A stretch of 64,000 nt of DNA, taken from contig JANXWS010000062.1 in NCBI GenBank assembly GCA_025351005.1, positions 25,550 to 89,549 of the forward strand, written 5' to 3'. Under the pieces are notes generated by a model, which had not been told where the DNA came from, ran no database searches, and was given only the letters and a program-made list of their open reading frames with translations. The DNA is from Pseudomonadota bacterium. GTDB lineage: Bacteria; Pseudomonadota; Gammaproteobacteria; Steroidobacterales; Steroidobacteraceae. Shown here in pieces: positions 34,081-45,063 of this stretch; the first letter of the stretch is position 1, and every line of letters starts with the position of its first letter. The position numbers and the translations under genes are program-made.

Positions 34081-35103
34081 TCAGCCGCCCGGCGCAGCCG
34101 GCCGGCAGGCGCTCACCGCGCCCTTGCGGTCGAGCGCGCTGAGCGCCGCGTAGAACCGCGGCAGGTCGCGGCCGACGGCGCCGAGCCGGGCCTCGAGCGC
34201 CGGCACGCAATCCTCGTAGGTCGCGAACTCGAGCAGCACCGCGTTGTTCAACGGCGCGGCGAAGAGCGCGTCGTAGTCGGAGCCGAACTCCTCGCGCCGC
34301 GCCGCGTGGTCCGAGCGCAGCCGGGCGAACTCCTCCGCCTTGGCGGCGCGCATCGGCGCCGCCGGCAGCCCCGATGCGTAAAGCGCGCGCAGCCGCTCGC
34401 GGGCCGCCGCCATGAGTGCCGCGACCTCGAGATGACGCCGCTGCCGCGCACGGTACTCCGCGAGCGCCTCCGGCTGGCCCTCGGCGAGCAGCCAGCGCGC
34501 CACGCCCTCGCGCTCGACCACCGTGGCGAACGCCTCGTCGAAGGCGGTTGCGCCGGTCACGTACAGGCGCTGGTGGGCGAGCTCGTGGAACAGGAGCGCC
34601 GCGAGCTCGGCGTCGTTCCAGCGCAGCACGGCCTCGAGCAGCGGGTCGGCGAAGTGGCCGAGTGTCGAATACGCCGGCACGCCGCTGACGATCACGTCGT
34701 CGCCCTGTGCCTCGAGGCCGAGCGCGAAGTCGCGCGCGCCATGCTCGGTGAAGTAGCCGCGGTAGCTGACGCAGCCGGCGACGGGGAAGCACCAGCGGCG
34801 CGCGGCGACCGAGAACGCTGGCGTCGCGAACACGTTCCAGACGACGAACGGCCGGCCGATGTCGGCGTAGTAGCGGTAGCTCGCGTTGTCCGGCAGGTCG
34901 AGCGCGCGGCTCGCGAAGTCCCGGAGCCGGCTGGCCAGCAGGAGCCGCGCGCGAAGCTCCGGCGGCGTCGCCGGTGCGCCGAGCAGGTCGGCGACCCGCA
35001 CGCGGCGGGCGTTCAGCTCGAACTGACCCTTCGCCGCCGCGAGCAGGTAGCAACCGCCAAGGGGAACGAGCAGCGTCAGCAGCAGGAGCAGGCGGGTCCG
35101 CAT
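34081..35103 (-). CDS. Predicted lipoprotein aminopeptidase (COG4324)
   Basis: 340 residues. Lipoprotein signal ending LVPLGGC (Cys 18), then AKGQFELNARRVRVADLL, GYFTEHGARDFALGLEAQG, GVPAYSTLGHFADPLLE and the zinc-protease motif LFHELAHQRLYV with a downstream Glu (DEAFATVVEREG). This is the COG4324 predicted aminopeptidase family, envelope-anchored, substrate unknown. Convergent with the epimerase gene. Confidence 0.9.
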   Translation of the reverse strand: MRTRLLLLLTLLVPLGGCYLLAAAKGQFELNARRVRVADLLGAPATPPELRARLLLASRLRDFASRALDLPDNASYRYYADIGRPFVVWNVFATPAFSVAARRWCFPVAGCVSYRGYFTEHGARDFALGLEAQGDDVIVSGVPAYSTLGHFADPLLEAVLRWNDAELAALLFHELAHQRLYVTGATAFDEAFATVVEREGVARWLLAEGQPEALAEYRARQRRHLEVAALMAAARERLRALYASGLPAAPMRAAKAEEFARLRSDHAARREEFGSDYDALFAAPLNNAVLLEFATYEDCVPALEARLGAVGRDLPRFYAALSALDRKGAVSACRPAAPGG

Positions 35104-35176
35104 CGGCTGTCGGCCTCCGCTACGCCGCGCAGGGCCTGCGAGTCTACCGCGTCGCCCGGCTCTGCCACTTCACCGC

Positions 35177-35182
35177 TAGAAT
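35177..35182 (+). promoter_or_regulatory. -10 element (TAGAAT) 6 bases before cca
   Basis: TAGAAT, six bases, then the ATG at 35189, so the predicted transcription start coincides with the start codon. No ribosome-binding site is visible. The -35 region is GC-rich without a match. Confidence 0.45.
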
Positions 35183-35188
35183 CTCATC

Positions 35189-36439
35189 ATGAACGCCTAC
35201 CTCGTCGGCGGCGCCGTCCGCGACGCGATGCTCGGACTGCCGGTCCGGGAACGCGACTGGGTGGTCGTCGGCGCAACGCCCGAGGAGCTCGAGCGGCAGG
35301 GCTACCGGCGGGTCGGACGCGACTTCCCCGTGTTCCTGCATCCACAGACGCAGGAGGAGTACGCGCTCGCGCGCACCGAGCGCAAGACCGCGCCCGGCTA
35401 CCACGGCTTCGAGACCCGCTTCGACCCGGGCGTCACGCTCGAGCAGGACCTGCTGCGCCGTGACCTGACGATCAACGCGATGGCCCGGGACGGCGCCGGC
35501 CGGCTGATCGACCCGTATGGCGGCGAGCGCGACCTCGGCCTGCGCGTGCTCCGCCACGTGTCGCCGGCCTTCGCCGAGGATCCGGTCCGGATCCTGCGCG
35601 TCGCGCGCTTCGCGGCCCGCTTCGCGGCGCAGGGCTTCGAGGTCGCGGCGGAGACGCTCGCGCTGATGCGCGGCATGGTGGCGGCGGGCGAAGCCGGCGC
35701 ACTGGTCGCCGAGCGGGTATGGGCCGAGACCGAGACCGCGCTCGGAGAGGCCGCGCCGCAGCTGTACTTCGAAGTGCTGCAGGCCTGCGGCGCGCTTGCG
35801 ACCGTGTTCCCCGAGCTCGCGCGCCTCTACGGCGTGCCGCAGCCGCCACGCTGGCATCCGGAGATCGACACCGGCGTACACGTGATGCTGGTCGTCGCGG
35901 CCGCGGCCCGGCTGTCGCCGCTGCCGCGGGTGCGCTTCGCGGCGCTCGTGCACGACCTCGGCAAGGGCGAGACGCCGCGCGCCGACTGGCCGAACCACGT
36001 CGGCCACGAGCAGCGTGGCGTGCGCCTGATCAACGCGCTTGCCGAGCGGCTGCGCGTGCCGAACGACTGCCGCGAGCTCGCGGTGCTGGTCGCGCGCGAG
36101 CACGGCCTGTGCCACCGCGCGCAGGAGCTCAGGCACACGACGCTGCTCGAGCTCCTCGAGCGCTGCGACGCGTTCCGCCGGCCGGAGCGCTTCCTGGAGA
36201 TGCTGCTGGCCTGCGAGGCGGACCTGCGCGGCCGCGGCGGCGCCGCGGTGCAGGACTATCCGCAGGGCGAGCTGCTGCGTGCGGCGCTGGCCGCGGCGCA
36301 GGCGATCACACTCACCGCAGACGAGCGCGCCGGGCTCGACGGTCCCGCCGTCGGTGCGCGCCTGCGCGCGGCGCGGCTCGCCGCGCTCGCCCCGCTGACC
36401 GCCGCCGCCCGCGCTACAGCGTCGCCGCGAAATCCCTGA
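35189..36439 (+). CDS. cca: CCA-adding enzyme (tRNA nucleotidyltransferase, multifunctional)
   Basis: 416 residues, E. coli type with HD domain. Nucleotidyltransferase head YLVGGAVRDAMLGLPVRERDWVVVG, with the DxD-type acidic pair in RERDW; DLLRRDLTINAMA; FAEDPVRILRVARFAARF; then the HD phosphohydrolase motif RFAALVHDLGKGETP. It adds or repairs 3'-CCA on tRNAs. The last 26 bases overlap the convergent MidA-type gene. Confidence 0.96.
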   Translation: MNAYLVGGAVRDAMLGLPVRERDWVVVGATPEELERQGYRRVGRDFPVFLHPQTQEEYALARTERKTAPGYHGFETRFDPGVTLEQDLLRRDLTINAMARDGAGRLIDPYGGERDLGLRVLRHVSPAFAEDPVRILRVARFAARFAAQGFEVAAETLALMRGMVAAGEAGALVAERVWAETETALGEAAPQLYFEVLQACGALATVFPELARLYGVPQPPRWHPEIDTGVHVMLVVAAAARLSPLPRVRFAALVHDLGKGETPRADWPNHVGHEQRGVRLINALAERLRVPNDCRELAVLVAREHGLCHRAQELRHTTLLELLERCDAFRRPERFLEMLLACEADLRGRGGAAVQDYPQGELLRAALAAAQAITLTADERAGLDGPAVGARLRAARLAALAPLTAAARATASPRNP

Positions 36440-37586
36440 GCGCGAAGCCGGCGAGCGGCGCCTGGTAGCGGCGCGCGAGCGCGATGCACTTGAAGCGCTC
36501 GCCCATGTCGCCCGGCAGCACCAGGCGCAGCGCCGCGCCCGCGGCCACCGGCTCGCGCCCGGCGTCGAGGCTGCTGCGCAGCGCCGCGACGTGGCGCTCG
36601 AAGCCGTTCGCAAGCAGGAAGTGCGCCTGCGTCGTGTAGCCTGCGACCGCGAGGCCGGCCGCGAGCCCTGCCTCGGCGACCCGCGTGAAATCCACCCACG
36701 CGGTCAGGTCCTGGAGCCCGATGTTGACGAACGGGTCGTGGTGGCAGCGCTGGCGGTGGAAGCACGCGAGCGTGCCGCCCTCCCGTCCGGGTTCGTAGTA
36801 GGACGCGCGCACGAGCCCGTAGTCGACGAGCAGCGCGACGCCGGCGCCGAGCGGCGCGGTCACCGCGGCGAGCCAGGCGCCAAGCATCGCGCACAGCTCG
36901 CTCTCGTAGCCCTCGGCGAGCGGCACGCCGAGCGCACCGACCGCCGCCTCGAGCGCGGCGTCCGCAGGCCCCGCCGCCCACTCGAAACGCCCTCCGGACC
37001 AGGTCACGCCCCGCGCCTCGACCCGGCCGCCCCGGATCCGGAAGCGCTCGACCGGCAGCGCGTCCAGCACCTCGTTCGCCAGTACGACGCCCTCGAAGGG
37101 CGTGGGCGGCGGGCGATCGAGCCAGTCGATGCGCGCGCGGAGCGCGCCCGACAGCACCGCGAGCGCCGCCTGCTGCCGCGCCCGCAGCTCGGGGCTCGTC
37201 TCGAGGATCCGGTAACGTGCGGGCAGCTGCCGCTGGCGGGCGAGCTCGGCGAGGAGCTCCACCGCAAGCGCGCCGCTGCCGGCGCCGACCTCGAGGATGT
37301 CGCCGCCGCCCAGCGTCGCGAGCACCTCGGCGCACTGGCTCGCGAGGCAGCGCGCAAACACCGGCGAGAGCTCCGGGGCCGTGACGTAGTCGCCGCCGGG
37401 CCCGAGCTTGTGCGCCCCGGCCGCGTAGTAGCCAAGGCCGGGCGCATACAGCGCGAGCTGCATGAAGCGCGAGAACGGCAGCCAGCCGCCGGCCGCGTCG
37501 AGCGCTGCGCGGATCGCGGCCACGACCCGCGCCTCGTGCGCCGCTTCCGCGGCCGAAAGCTCCACGAGCTCGAGCGGGATCAGCAT
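36414..37586 (-). CDS. MidA/NDUFAF7-type SAM-dependent methyltransferase (DUF185)
   Basis: 390 residues. GWLPFSRFMQLALYAPGLGYY and GGDYVTAPELSPVFA at the N-terminus, the SAM motif DILEVGAGSGALAVELL, YRILETSPELRARQ, LANEVLDALPVERF and LLVDYG are the family hallmarks. Eukaryotic members methylate an arginine of a complex I subunit; the bacterial substrate is unknown. ATG 37586 lacks a clear ribosome site. Confidence 0.92.
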   Translation of the reverse strand: MLIPLELVELSAAEAAHEARVVAAIRAALDAAGGWLPFSRFMQLALYAPGLGYYAAGAHKLGPGGDYVTAPELSPVFARCLASQCAEVLATLGGGDILEVGAGSGALAVELLAELARQRQLPARYRILETSPELRARQQAALAVLSGALRARIDWLDRPPPTPFEGVVLANEVLDALPVERFRIRGGRVEARGVTWSGGRFEWAAGPADAALEAAVGALGVPLAEGYESELCAMLGAWLAAVTAPLGAGVALLVDYGLVRASYYEPGREGGTLACFHRQRCHHDPFVNIGLQDLTAWVDFTRVAEAGLAAGLAVAGYTTQAHFLLANGFERHVAALRSSLDAGREPVAAGAALRLVLPGDMGERFKCIALARRYQAPLAGFALRDFAATL

Positions 37587-37615
37587 GACGGGGTGCGCGC
37601 CTGCCGGCCTTTGCG

Positions 37616-37621
37616 TATCCT
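37616..37621 (+). promoter_or_regulatory. -10 element (TATCCT) 6 bases before the pteridine reductase gene
   Basis: TATCCT, six bases, then ATG 37628: the same spacing as before cca and yqgE. Predicted leaderless transcript; the -35 is weak. Confidence 0.4.
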
Positions 37622-37627
37622 CGCGCC

Positions 37628-38389
37628 ATGACGTCCGCCACGCCAGCGCCGCTCGGCGGCCGCGTCGTGCTGATCACCGGCGGCGGCCGGCGCCTCGGGG
37701 CCGCGATCGCGCGCCTGCTGCACGCCGAAGGCGCGAGCCTGATGATCCACTACCGCAGCTCGCAGGCAGCGGCGGCGGCGCTGGCGGCGGAGTTGAACGC
37801 CGCCCGCCCCGGCTCCGCCGCGAGCATGCAGGCCGACCTGCGGGACGTCGACTCGTTGCCCGGCGTGGTCGCCGCAGCGGTCGGGGCCTTCGGCCGACTC
37901 GACGTGCTGGTCAACAACGCCTCGACCTTCTACCCGACGCCGCTCGGCGAGATCAGCGCGGCGGACTTCGACGACCTGGTCGGCAGCAACCTGCGCGCGC
38001 CGCTGTTTCTCGCCCAGGCGGCGGCGCCGGAGCTGCGCCTGCGGCACGGGCTGGTGCTCAACATGGCCGACATCCACGCGTTCCGGCCGCTGAAGCGGCA
38101 CACCGTCTACTGCATCGCGAAGGCGGGCCTCGTGATGCTGACGCAGTCCCTCGCGCGCGAGCTCGCGCCGCAGGTGCGCGTCAACGGCATCGCCCCGGGG
38201 CCGGTGCTGTGGCCCGAGGCCGAGATGGACGGCGACCTGCGGGCGCGGATCGTCGCGCGTACGGCGCTCAAGCGCATGGGCGCGCCCGAGGACGTCGCGC
38301 GCGCGGCTCTCTACCTCGTGCGCGACGCGCCCTACGTCACCGGCCAGGTCCTCGCGGTCGACGGCGGGCGCACCGTCGGCGGCCTGTAG
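37628..38389 (+). CDS. Pteridine reductase-like short-chain dehydrogenase
   Basis: 253 residues. The cofactor motif VLITGGGRRLGAAIARLL has the arginine-containing TGxxxRxG form typical of pteridine reductases (PTR1/FolM). LVNNASTFYPTPLG, the catalytic Tyr-Lys in HTVYCIAKAGL and the closing GAPEDVARAALYL segment follow. It would reduce dihydrofolate or dihydropterins with NADPH, and may serve where folA is missing. Lies tail to tail with folK and folB, supporting a folate/pterin role. Confidence 0.88.
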   Translation: MTSATPAPLGGRVVLITGGGRRLGAAIARLLHAEGASLMIHYRSSQAAAAALAAELNAARPGSAASMQADLRDVDSLPGVVAAAVGAFGRLDVLVNNASTFYPTPLGEISAADFDDLVGSNLRAPLFLAQAAAPELRLRHGLVLNMADIHAFRPLKRHTVYCIAKAGLVMLTQSLARELAPQVRVNGIAPGPVLWPEAEMDGDLRARIVARTALKRMGAPEDVARAALYLVRDAPYVTGQVLAVDGGRTVGGL

Positions 38390-38403
38390 CGCGACCACGC
38401 TCA

Positions 38404-38940
38404 TCAGCAGCGGCCGGCCGGCGGCAGGGCGACCAGCCGCAGGCGGTGCGCGCCACGATCGAAGCGCGCCCAGAGCTCGGCAATCGTAGCGCCCGCGACC
38501 GGGTGCACGACGTCGGGCGCGATCTCGGCGAGCGGCCCCAGCATGTAGGCACGTTTCAGCAAGTCCGGCCGCGGCAGTCTTGCGCCCGCGAACTCGCCGA
38601 CCAGGTCGCCGTACAGCAGCACGTCCAGGTCCATGCGGCGCGGCGCCCACTTCGGGTCCGCGCGGCCGCGCCCGCAGAGTTCCTCGATGGAGCGCAGCTC
38701 GACCAGCAGCTGCTGCAGCGCGAGTCCGGTCGTGAACCCGGCCGCGAGGTTGATGAAGTCGGCGCCCTCGAAGCCGACGGCGGCGTTGGCGTAGGCGCCC
38801 GATACCTCGAGGTCGGGGAAGCGCCCACGCAGCGCGGCGAGCGCCCGCACCAGGCTCTCGAGCGGCGCGACGTTGGAGCCCGCCGACAGGTAGACGCGGA
38901 CCGCTCGGGCCCCGCGCGCCGCCGCTTGCCCGGCCGCCAA
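38404..38940 (-). CDS. folK: 2-amino-4-hydroxy-6-hydroxymethyldihydropteridine diphosphokinase
   Basis: 178 residues. Transfers pyrophosphate from ATP to 6-hydroxymethyl-dihydropterin. YLSAGSNVAPLESLVRALAA, DFINLAAGF, WAPRRMDLDVLLYGD (metal-binding Asp pair) and LPRPDLLKRAYMLGPLAEI are all present. In this frame the only start between the folB stop and the conserved core is TTG 38940, five bases after folB. This leaves about 13 extra N-terminal residues. Confidence 0.93.
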   Translation of the reverse strand: MAAGQAAARGARAVRVYLSAGSNVAPLESLVRALAALRGRFPDLEVSGAYANAAVGFEGADFINLAAGFTTGLALQQLLVELRSIEELCGRGRADPKWAPRRMDLDVLLYGDLVGEFAGARLPRPDLLKRAYMLGPLAEIAPDVVHPVAGATIAELWARFDRGAHRLRLVALPPAGRC

Positions 38941-38945
38941 GTGCG

Positions 38946-39314
38946 CTACCCGTCGAGGTCGGCGCGCGAGCGCTCGATCGTGACCCCGACGTCCTTGCTG
39001 TCGCGGACGGCACCGGGCTTGTTGACGCTGACCTTGACCCAATCGACGGCGAACTCGCTCAGGATCAGCCGCGCCACCGCCTCGGCGAGCGTCTCGATCA
39101 GGTGGTACTCGCTCGCCTCGACGAACGCGAGCACCCGCTTCGCCACCGACTTGTAGTTGAGCGTGTCCTCGATCCGGTCGGTGCGCGCGGCGCGCCGCAC
39201 GTCGGCCGGGAACTCGAAGTCGAAGCTCACGGTCTGGCGGATCCTGCGCTCCCAGTCGAAGATGCCGATGATCGTCTCGGTGCGCAGATCGCGGAGGTAG
39301 ATTCTGTCTTCCAT
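38946..39314 (-). CDS. folB: Dihydroneopterin aldolase
   Basis: 122 residues. IYLRDLRTETIIGIFDWERRIRQTV, LNYKSVAKRVLAFVEASEYHLIETLAE and VKVSVNKPGAVRDSKDVGV are the FolB signatures, including the catalytic Glu and Lys. Produces the pterin substrate of FolK. ATG 39314 has AGGA about 10 bases upstream; upstream in-frame ATG 39389 is not favoured. First gene of folB-folK. Confidence 0.94.
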   Translation of the reverse strand: MEDRIYLRDLRTETIIGIFDWERRIRQTVSFDFEFPADVRRAARTDRIEDTLNYKSVAKRVLAFVEASEYHLIETLAEAVARLILSEFAVDWVKVSVNKPGAVRDSKDVGVTIERSRADLDG

Positions 39315-39391
39315 CCCGACGGTTTCCTGGACAGGCGCGTGCCCGAACGCCTCGACTCGCACGCTACCAGCGCGGCGCCTCGGCTGCACGG

Positions 39392-40474
39392 TCAGGCGCC
39401 GGGCGGCTTGAGTTCGGCGAGCGGCCAGCGGGCGCGGGCTACCACCGCGAGCCCGGCGCGCTCACCGGCCGCGAGCCGCTCGTGGCCGGCGAGCGCGATC
39501 ATCGCGGCGTTGTCGGTGCAGAACTCGGCGCGCGGGTAGGCGGTACGGGCGCCCTGCGCCGCCGCGACCTCGGCGAGCCGCGCCCGCAACCGGAGGTTGG
39601 CGCCGACGCCGCCGGCGACGACCAGCGTCGTCCGGCCGGTCGCAGCCAGCGCCCGGCCGGCCTTGGTCGCGAGCGTCTCGACGACCGCGTCCTCGAATGC
39701 CCGCGCGAGGTCAGCGGGTGCCGCCGGGTCCGCGCCCGCGGCCCGCAGCGCCAGCAGCACCGCGGTCTTGAGCCCGCTAAAGCTGAAGTCGAAGCCCGGC
39801 CGGTCGAGCATCGGCCGCGGCAACCGGTACGCGCCCGGCCGGCCGGTCTCGGCGAGCGCCGCGAGCCGGGGCCCTCCCGGGTAGCCGAGTCCAAGCAGCT
39901 TGGCCGTCTTGTCGAAGGCCTCGCCCGCGGCGTCGTCGAGCGACTCGCCGAGCACCCGGTAGTCGCCGACCCCGCGGACGTCGACCAGCATCGTGTGGCC
40001 GCCGGAAACCAGCAGCGCCAGATACGGGAACGGCGGCACGTCGGCCTCGAGCCGGGCGGCCAGCAGATGCCCCTCGAGGTGGTGGATGCCGAGCGCGGGT
40101 ACGCCCCAGGCATAGGCGAGGCAGCGGCCGACGGTCGCCCCGACCAGGAGCGCCCCGATCAGGCCCGGTCCGGCCGTGTAGGCGACCCCGTCGACGTCGG
40201 CGGCGGCGAGGCCGGCCTCGGCGAGCAGCGCGCGGATCATCGGCAGGAGCCGCCGGACATGGTCACGCGACGCAAGCTCCGGCACCACTCCGCCCCAGAT
40301 CTCGTGCAGGTCGGTCTGCGTGTAGACCCGGTGGGCAAGGAGTCCCGCCTCGCCCTCGTAGACCGCGACCGCGGTCTCATCGCACGACGTCTCGAGCCCG
40401 AGCGTCCGCAGCCGGCGGGGATGGGGACCGGCAGCGGATCCGGGCGGCGGGCTTTTGATTTTCTGGGGGTACAT
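39392..40474 (-). CDS. tsaD: tRNA N6-threonylcarbamoyladenosine transferase TsaD
   Basis: 360 residues. [16 protein letters not shown] near residue 25, [20 protein letters not shown], the metal-binding [22 protein letters not shown] and [13 protein letters not shown] identify Kae1/TsaD, which transfers threonylcarbamate to A37 of ANN-decoding tRNAs. ATG 40474 is the nearest start; it leaves about 20 residues before the usual N-terminus. Divergent from rpsU, as in E. coli. Confidence 0.96.
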   Translation of the reverse strand: MYPQKIKSPPPGSAAGPHPRRLRTLGLETSCDETAVAVYEGEAGLLAHRVYTQTDLHEIWGGVVPELASRDHVRRLLPMIRALLAEAGLAAADVDGVAYTAGPGLIGALLVGATVGRCLAYAWGVPALGIHHLEGHLLAARLEADVPPFPYLALLVSGGHTMLVDVRGVGDYRVLGESLDDAAGEAFDKTAKLLGLGYPGGPRLAALAETGRPGAYRLPRPMLDRPGFDFSFSGLKTAVLLALRAAGADPAAPADLARAFEDAVVETLATKAGRALAATGRTTLVVAGGVGANLRLRARLAEVAAAQGARTAYPRAEFCTDNAAMIALAGHERLAAGERAGLAVVARARWPLAELKPPGA

Positions 40475-40540
40475 CCGTAGACTTGCCGGCTCTGTGCCCT
40501 GCGCTGGTCGGGCCACTACACCCGGGAAAGGCCGATCTCA

Positions 40541-40750
40541 ATGCCGAGCGTACGTGTCCGCGAGAACGAATACTTCGATGCCGCCCTGCGGCGCTTCAAG
40601 CGCGCCTGCGAGAAGGCCGGCGTCCTCACGGAGCTGCGACGCCGGGAATTCTACGAGAAGCCGACCCAGGAGCGTAAGCGCAAGAAGGCCGCCGCCGTGA
40701 AGCGCCACCTGAAGCGGCTGTCGCGCGAGGGCATGCGCGCTCCGCGCTGA
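40541..40750 (+). CDS. rpsU: 30S ribosomal protein S21
   Basis: 69 residues, exact size of S21. [37 protein letters not shown] and a basic C-terminal helix ([15 protein letters not shown]). S21 helps mRNA anti-Shine-Dalgarno pairing on the 30S subunit. First gene of the macromolecular synthesis operon. AAAGG precedes the ATG. Confidence 0.97.
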   Translation: MPSVRVRENEYFDAALRRFKRACEKAGVLTELRRREFYEKPTQERKRKKAAAVKRHLKRLSREGMRAPR

Positions 40751-40760
40751 TCACGCGCCG

Positions 40761-41207
40761 ATGACGCTGCGCGAACGCATCACCGTGGACATGAAGGCGG
40801 CGATGCGCTCGGGCGAAAAGGATCGCCTCGGACTCATCCGCATGCTGCAGGCCGCCATCAAGCAGCGCGAGGTCGACGAGCGCATCACGCTCGACGACGC
40901 CCAGACCGTGTCGGTCATCGAGAAGATGATCAAGAGCCGCAAGGAGTCGGTGGTCCAGTTCGAGGCTGGCGGTCGTGCCGACCTGGTCGCGCGCGAGAGC
41001 GCCGAGATCGCGGCGCTCGCCGGCTACCTGCCGGCGCAGCTGTCGGCGGCCGACCTCGACCTGCTGATCCGGGACGCGATGACGGCCAGTGGCGCCGCCT
41101 CGGTCAAGGACATGGGCAAGGTGATGGGCATCGTCAAGGCCAAGGCCGCCGGCCGTGCCGACATGAGCGCCGTCGGCGCGCGCGTCAAGGCGCTGCTCGG
41201 CGGCTGA
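40761..41207 (+). CDS. yqeY: GatB/YqeY domain protein
   Basis: 148 residues. LRERITVDMKAAMRSGEKDRLGLIRMLQAAIK and the C-terminal helical tail (VKDMGKVMGIVKAKAAGRADMS) are typical. The fold is shared with the tRNA-binding tail of GatB. Function unproven; possibly tRNA recognition. Inserted between rpsU and dnaG, as in many beta/gammaproteobacteria. Confidence 0.94.
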   Translation: MTLRERITVDMKAAMRSGEKDRLGLIRMLQAAIKQREVDERITLDDAQTVSVIEKMIKSRKESVVQFEAGGRADLVARESAEIAALAGYLPAQLSAADLDLLIRDAMTASGAASVKDMGKVMGIVKAKAAGRADMSAVGARVKALLGG

Positions 41208-41228
41208 CGGCAACCTCGCGAGGCCGCC

Positions 41229-43052
41229 ATGGCCGGCCGGATACCTCGCGCCTTCATCGACGAACTGCTCGCCCGCACCGACGTCGTCGAGGTGATCGGC
41301 AGCCGCGTGCCGCTCAAGAAGGCCGGCCGCGAGTGGAAGGCGAACTGCCCGTTCCACGGCGAGAAGACGCCGTCTTTCACGGTCTCGCAGCAGAAGCAGT
41401 TCTACCACTGCTTCGGCTGCGGCGTGCACGGCACGGCACTCACGTTCCTGATGGAGTACGACCGGCTGTCCTTTCCGGAGGCCGTCGAGGAACTCGCCGG
41501 CCGCGCCGGGCTCGAGGTGCCGCGCGAGGGCGGCAGCGGGCCCGACGCGCGCGACCGCCACCTCGACGACCTGTACGCGCTGATGGCAGCCGCCGACCAG
41601 CATTTTCGCGACTCGCTCCGGGACTCCGAACGCGCCAAGGACTATCTGAAGCGCCGCGGACTCGCCGGCGAGACCGCGGCGCGCTATCACCTGGGCTATG
41701 CGCCCGCCGGCTGGGACGTGCTGCTGAAGAAACTCGGCGCCACCGACGCCGGCCGCCAGGCGCTGCAGGACGCCGGCCTGGTCATCGAGCGCGGGCCCGA
41801 CCAGCAGCGCAGCAGCGGGCCCGGTCACTACGATCGTTTCCGCGACCGCGTGATGTTCCCGATCCGGGACGGCCGCGGCCGGGTGGTCGGCTTCGGTGGC
41901 CGCGTGCTGGACCAGGGCGAGCCGAAGTACCTGAACTCGCCGGAGACGCCGCTGTTCCACAAGGGCCGCGAGCTGTACGGCCTGTACGAGACGCGCCAGG
42001 AGCTGCGCAACATCGAGCGGCTGCTGGTGGTCGAGGGCTACATGGACGTCGTCCGGCTGGCGCAGTTCGGCATCCACTACGCCGTCGCGACGCTGGGCAC
42101 GGCGACGACGCCTGAGCATCTCAACCGGCTCTTTCGGGTCGCGAGCGACGTCGTGTTCTGCTTCGACGGCGACCGCGCCGGCCGCCAGGCGGCGTGGCGC
42201 GCGCTCGAGACCAGCCTGCCGCTCGCCAAAGAGGGCCGCCAGATCAAGTTCCTGTTCCTGCCCGAGGGCCACGACCCGGACACGCTGGTGGCGGCGGAAG
42301 GCCGCGAGGCGTTCGAAACCCGCATCGCCGGCGCGCTACCACTGTCCGAGTACCTGGTCGGCCACCTCGCGGCCGAGACCGAGCTCGGCAGCGTCGACGG
42401 ACGCGCGCGGCTCGCCGAGCTCGCCCGGCCGCTGATCGCACGGATCCCGGAAGGTGTCTACCGCGAGCTGCTGCTCGACCGGCTGGCGCGCGAGGTGCGG
42501 ATGCCGGCCCCGCGGCTCGCGGCGCTGCTCGGCCTCGATAACGATGGCGGCGCGGCGCGGCCGTCGCGGCCGGGGACCGAGGCAGGGTCGCGTCGCAGCC
42601 AGCCGCCGCGCGCGAGCACCGGCCGCGGTTCGCTCGTCAGCCAGGCGATCGCCCGGCTGGTGCAGAGCCCGCGCGCCGCGGCCGCGGTGGCGGCGCCGGA
42701 GGCGCTCCGGCTCGCCGGCGATCGCGGCCTCGCGGTGCTGGCGGAACTGATTGAAATGGCCCAGGCCGAGCCCCATCTCAGCTCGGCGCAGCTGATCGAG
42801 CGCTGGCGCGACCGGCCCGAGCACGCGCGCCTCGCGGAGCTCGCGGCCGCGCCGCTGCCGGATCTGGAGCCCGCCGCGATTGCTGCCGAGCTCGCCGCCG
42901 CGGTCGGCAGGCTCGCCGCAGAGGCGGGACCGGAACGACGCATCGACGAGCTGATCCACAAGGCCGAGTCCGAGGGTCTGGGCGAGGACGAGAAGCGGGA
43001 GCTGCGGGAGCTGCAGCAGCGGGCTTTCCCGGGCGCCGGGACGAGCGACTGA
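41229..43052 (+). CDS. dnaG: DNA primase
   Basis: 607 residues. Zinc-binding domain with C40-P-F-H and C61-F-G-C64, catalytic TOPRIM core (LLVVEGYMDVVRLAQ; VFCFDGDRAGRQAAWRAL), then a variable linker and a C-terminal DnaB-interacting helical domain. Makes RNA primers at replication forks. 21 bases after yqeY; followed by a 135-base gap holding the rpoD promoter. Confidence 0.97.
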   Translation: MAGRIPRAFIDELLARTDVVEVIGSRVPLKKAGREWKANCPFHGEKTPSFTVSQQKQFYHCFGCGVHGTALTFLMEYDRLSFPEAVEELAGRAGLEVPREGGSGPDARDRHLDDLYALMAAADQHFRDSLRDSERAKDYLKRRGLAGETAARYHLGYAPAGWDVLLKKLGATDAGRQALQDAGLVIERGPDQQRSSGPGHYDRFRDRVMFPIRDGRGRVVGFGGRVLDQGEPKYLNSPETPLFHKGRELYGLYETRQELRNIERLLVVEGYMDVVRLAQFGIHYAVATLGTATTPEHLNRLFRVASDVVFCFDGDRAGRQAAWRALETSLPLAKEGRQIKFLFLPEGHDPDTLVAAEGREAFETRIAGALPLSEYLVGHLAAETELGSVDGRARLAELARPLIARIPEGVYRELLLDRLAREVRMPAPRLAALLGLDNDGGAARPSRPGTEAGSRRSQPPRASTGRGSLVSQAIARLVQSPRAAAAVAAPEALRLAGDRGLAVLAELIEMAQAEPHLSSAQLIERWRDRPEHARLAELAAAPLPDLEPAAIAAELAAAVGRLAAEAGPERRIDELIHKAESEGLGEDEKRELRELQQRAFPGAGTSD

Positions 43053-43121
43053 ACCGGCCCGGGCCGGACGCCTGCCGGCCGGCATGATTCTTGACAAGCC
43101 CTTGATTTCAGGCAGTTTGCC

Positions 43122-43150
43122 TTGGGTCGAAGGCGCCGGCCGTGTATAAT
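43122..43150 (+). promoter_or_regulatory. Sigma-70 promoter of rpoD
   Basis: -35 TTGGGT (43122-43127), 17 bp, -10 TATAAT (43145-43150). Start near 43157. A separate TTGACA at 43091 has no matching -10. This internal promoter lets rpoD be expressed apart from rpsU-dnaG, and it rules out translation starts upstream of 43157. Confidence 0.75.
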
Positions 43151-43187
43151 ATGCGGCTGTTTTACGCGCGTGCAGAGGGAACTCACC

Positions 43188-45062
<1,875 letters not shown>

Positions 45063-45063
45063 G

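Noticed and set aside
43091..43096. TTGACA as the rpoD -35
   Set aside because: No -10 at 16-18 bp; the TATAAT at 43145 pairs with TTGGGT at 43122 instead.
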